Positions 61,788-64,000 of a stretch of 64,000 nucleotides of DNA are shown piece after piece. This DNA is from Acidobacteriota bacterium (GTDB lineage: Bacteria; Acidobacteriota; Terriglobia; Terriglobales; Acidobacteriaceae): NCBI GenBank assembly GCA_021851335.1, contig JAJZEA010000008.1:24518-88517 (forward strand), read 5' to 3'. Every line of letters begins with the position of its first letter. Position 1 is the stretch's first letter. Made by a program: the position numbers and the translations under genes. The notes under the pieces were generated by a model. The model saw only the letters and a program-made list of their open reading frames with translations. It searched no databases and was not told where the DNA came from.

Positions 61788-63178
61788 GCCCTGGACTCTG
61801 CCCGAGGAGATAGTTTCAACGCCGGGAGCGAGGCGTCGGTCATGGGTTCGGTCATGGGTTCGACACGCATCTGGCGGATGCGGTAGCCGTCCATCTCCGT
61901 GATCGTGAAAAGGCGGTGATCGAAGACGAAGGAATCGCCGGGAGTGGGGATGCGACCGAGCTGAGTGAGCGCGAAACCGGCGAGCGTTTCCACGTCGCCT
62001 TCGCGGGGCAACGACCACTGCATCTGCGTCTCCAGATCACGAAGATTGAGACTGCCTTCGAGCAGAAGCGCGCCGGAGGCGGTGGTGAGGATGGGGCGAA
62101 CGGGGTCGTCGAATTCGTCTTCGATTTCGCCGGTGAGCTGCTCGATGAGATCTTCCGCGGTGACCAGGCCGGTGGTGGTGCCGTATTCGTCAACGACGAT
62201 GGCGATTTGACGGCGATGGCGCTGGAAGTCTTCGATGAGTCCGGCGACGGATTTTGTCTCTGGCACCATGAGGACATCGCGCATGATCTGGCGCAGACGC
62301 AGCTCGGCGATGGGAGCGTGAGGCGAGCGCGTGGTGGCTGTGCGCAGGAAGTGCATGAGGCGCGCGACATCTTTGGCGTAGACGATGCCGATGATGTGTT
62401 CCGGCGCGTCTTCAAAGACAGGAACGCGCGAGTGAAGATGATCGTTGATGCTGGCGCTGGCCTCTTCGATGGGCATCTCGGCGGACAGCGAGACGATCTT
62501 CTGGCGCGGGGTCATGATTTGCCGGACGGAGACCTCGTCCAGCTCGAGAGCGCGATGGATGATCTGCTCCTGAAAAGGCGAGATGAGTTCCATGCGACGC
62601 GTGGCGGAGGCGGTGAGCTTGAGTTCCTCCGGCGAATGAGCGGAAAGCTCGACGGTGAGCGGGACGCCGAAGACGGCAAGGACGGCGCGCGCCGAGCGCT
62701 GAAGGAAGCGCAAAGCTGGCCGCGTAATCGCCATGAAAAGCAGCATGGGTCCGGCGATGGCGATGGCCATCGGCTCGACGCGGCGCAGGGCGAGGGATTT
62801 GGGTGTGAGTTCGCCGAGCAGGACGTGAAGATAGGTGATGAGCGCGAAGCCAAGCGCGGCCGAAAGAATGTGCGAAGCCGTTTGCGCGTGAGGCACGTAG
62901 CGGAGCAGATCCAGAAAAAAGCTGGCGACAAGCGGTTCGCCAACCCAGCCAAGAGCGAGGCTGCACAGTGTGACGCCAAGCTGAACGGCAGAGAGGAAGC
63001 TGTCGAGATCGAGAAGCAGACGACGGACGGCGGCAGCGCCGACGATGCCTGATTCGACCATCTGTTGGACCCGGGTGCGGCGCACGGAGACAAGCGCAAA
63101 CTCGGCGGCCACAAAGAATCCGTTGGCCAGAATGAGGGCTGCAACGGCGACCGACTGAAGAAGTGTATGCCCGTGCAT
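61784..63178 (-). CDS. CNNM/CorC/HlyC-type membrane protein with CBS domains
   Basis: This 464-residue protein has an N-terminal DUF21 membrane domain with four helices (FFVAAEFALVSVRRTRVQQMVESG; 'LGELTPKSLALRRVEPMAIAIAGPM'), two CBS domains (SVRQIMTPRQKIVSLSAEMPIEEA; IMRDVLMVPETKSVAGLIEDFQRHRRQIAIVVDEYG) and a C-terminal CorC_HlyC domain. Such proteins are often annotated as hemolysins, but several bacterial members transport or regulate magnesium and cobalt. It is translationally coupled to folK and divergent from the efflux-adaptor gene. Confidence 0.94.
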   Translation of the reverse strand: MHGHTLLQSVAVAALILANGFFVAAEFALVSVRRTRVQQMVESGIVGAAAVRRLLLDLDSFLSAVQLGVTLCSLALGWVGEPLVASFFLDLLRYVPHAQTASHILSAALGFALITYLHVLLGELTPKSLALRRVEPMAIAIAGPMLLFMAITRPALRFLQRSARAVLAVFGVPLTVELSAHSPEELKLTASATRRMELISPFQEQIIHRALELDEVSVRQIMTPRQKIVSLSAEMPIEEASASINDHLHSRVPVFEDAPEHIIGIVYAKDVARLMHFLRTATTRSPHAPIAELRLRQIMRDVLMVPETKSVAGLIEDFQRHRRQIAIVVDEYGTTTGLVTAEDLIEQLTGEIEDEFDDPVRPILTTASGALLLEGSLNLRDLETQMQWSLPREGDVETLAGFALTQLGRIPTPGDSFVFDHRLFTITEMDGYRIRQMRVEPMTEPMTDASLPALKLSPRAESRA

Positions 63179-63318
63179 TTGGACCTGAGTCTAACACTTT
63201 GGCGACGGAGAGCATGGAACGAATTGTCGGGCGGTTACGTATGGGCTAAATGAGTGCAGGATTTGCGCGCTGATGTTGCGGGCAATCCACTGCGAACGAG
63301 AAAGTTTTGGAGGATCGG

Positions 63319-64000
63319 TTGTCGACTTCGAAGAAGAAATCGCGTTTCTGGATATGGCTGGGGGGCGGAATTGCGCTGGTGGTGGTGGGCGCGGGAGTGG
63401 GATTGGCGCATCTGGCTTCCGGCACACACATTGACCCAAACAAGCTGGCGAAGGTGACGCGAGCCGATGTGATGCGTTCCGTGGTGGCTACGGGCAAGAT
63501 TACGCCGATCACGCAGGTGGAGGTGAAGTCGAAGGCCTCGGGAATTGTGGAGAAGCTGTATGCCGACATCAACGACCGCGTAAAGAAAGGCCAGCCGCTG
63601 GCGCAGCTTGACCAGCAGGAGATTGAAGCGCAGGTGGCGGCGCAACGAGCGCAACTGAGCGCGGCGAAGGCGAATGTGGGGATTATCGAGGCCAATATTG
63701 CACAGGATCGCGTGAATGCCCAGGCTCCCGATCTGCCGATGTACAAAGCAACGCTGGATCGCAACGAGCAGATGTTGAAGCAAGGGCTGGTGCCGCAGCA
63801 GTCGCTGGACAATGCGCGACGCGACTACGAAGCGGAGCTGAACAAACGGAACAGCTCGCGGGCGGCGATCCTGGTGGACCAGGCGAAGCTGAAGCAGGCC
63901 GAGGCGCAGGTGACGCAGAATCAGGCGACGCTGGACCAACTGCTGGAGCAGCTCAGCTACACGACGATTACCGCGCCAATGGACGGCGTGGTGCTCTCAC
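63319..64000 (+). CDS. HlyD/MacA-type efflux periplasmic adaptor, N-terminal part
   Basis: The TTG start has GGAGG 5 nt upstream; the frame remains open to the window end, so 227 residues are visible. A basic start and one membrane anchor (SRFWIWLGGGIALVVVGAGVGLAHLA) lead to the first barrel strand set (VVATGKITPITQVEVKSKAS), a lipoyl half-motif (GIVEKLYADINDRVKKGQPLAQLD) and a long coiled-coil hairpin (QEIEAQVAAQRAQLSAAKANV...KQAEAQVTQNQATLDQLLEQL), then the second lipoyl half (YTTITAPMDGVVLS). It probably joins an ABC or RND pump encoded beyond the window. Confidence 0.92.
   Translation, partial: MSTSKKKSRFWIWLGGGIALVVVGAGVGLAHLASGTHIDPNKLAKVTRADVMRSVVATGKITPITQVEVKSKASGIVEKLYADINDRVKKGQPLAQLDQQEIEAQVAAQRAQLSAAKANVGIIEANIAQDRVNAQAPDLPMYKATLDRNEQMLKQGLVPQQSLDNARRDYEAELNKRNSSRAAILVDQAKLKQAEAQVTQNQATLDQLLEQLSYTTITAPMDGVVLS

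Overview
The window is a GC-rich chromosomal segment most consistent with an Acidobacteriota genome (class Terriglobia, Acidobacteriaceae-like). The indicators are a VWFA-related protein of the type largely confined to acidobacteria, two very large Oar-like TonB-dependent receptors with an N-terminal carboxypeptidase-regulatory-like domain, DUF4382-type and YVTN-propeller lipoproteins, a futalosine-pathway menaquinone gene and a dispersed 'attccctgcgggaat' hairpin repeat. No rRNA, tRNA, CRISPR array, phage or transposase gene was recognised. This is assigned from protein families read by eye; no search was run.

Layout. 0-9 kb: end of a secretin/STN-like protein, a family 2 glycosyltransferase, a secreted GH31 alpha-glycosidase, a VWFA-related protein, queG, a cold-shock gene and a YihY/BrkB membrane protein. 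9-16 kb, all on the minus strand: a small winged-helix regulator, a propeller lipoprotein coupled to DAHP synthase, an AT-rich stretch with a possible tiny membrane protein, and a cytochrome c maturation operon ccmE-ccmA-ybaK-ccmB-ccmC-ccmD. CcmE carries the unusual Cys-X3-Tyr heme site, and a Cys-tRNA deacylase gene is embedded in the operon. 16-27.5 kb: a YVTN-propeller/phosphoesterase fusion, two secreted metallopeptidases (M28 and M42), a UbiA prenyltransferase, pheA, lon and a guanine deaminase. 27.5-33.2 kb, minus strand: a nitrogen-control cluster amt-glnB-(unknown)-glnD. 33.4-39.5 kb: a lone nuoB, an OmpA-like barrel protein, a ten-Asp-box propeller, mqnE and a small membrane protein.

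39.5-40 kb has no conventional gene. It holds a near-ideal promoter whose 17-nt spacer is filled by a perfect palindrome (TA-C7-TA-G7-TA) resembling CsoR/RcnR-family operators, then a hairpin-rich leader and a 24-codon ORF with a strong ribosome binding site. 40-48.3 kb: a secreted glycosidase-like protein, a PaaI thioesterase, a DUF4382-type lipoprotein, a cytochrome c lipoprotein, miaB, a bifunctional nuclease, a B3 metallo-beta-lactamase with a Gln-x-His-x-Asp-His zinc motif and a GDCCVxC protein. 48.5-61 kb: two Oar-like receptors flanking a second propeller/phosphoesterase paralogue, a two-DTG aspartyl protease and a MATE exporter. 61-64 kb: folK coupled to a CorC/HlyC-type protein, and the start of an HlyD/MacA-type efflux adaptor that runs off the window.

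Functional links: the ccm genes would mature c-type cytochromes such as the lipoprotein cytochrome at about 44.7 kb. MqnE and the UbiA enzyme fit menaquinone synthesis, with NuoB in the same respiratory chain. Amt, GlnB and GlnD form a nitrogen-sensing relay. AroF and PheA are two steps towards phenylalanine. The receptor/propeller-phosphoesterase/protease group looks like an outer-membrane scavenging set. The top strand appears C-rich from about 2 to 34 kb and G-rich from about 36 kb onward whatever the gene direction, which deserves a computed check.
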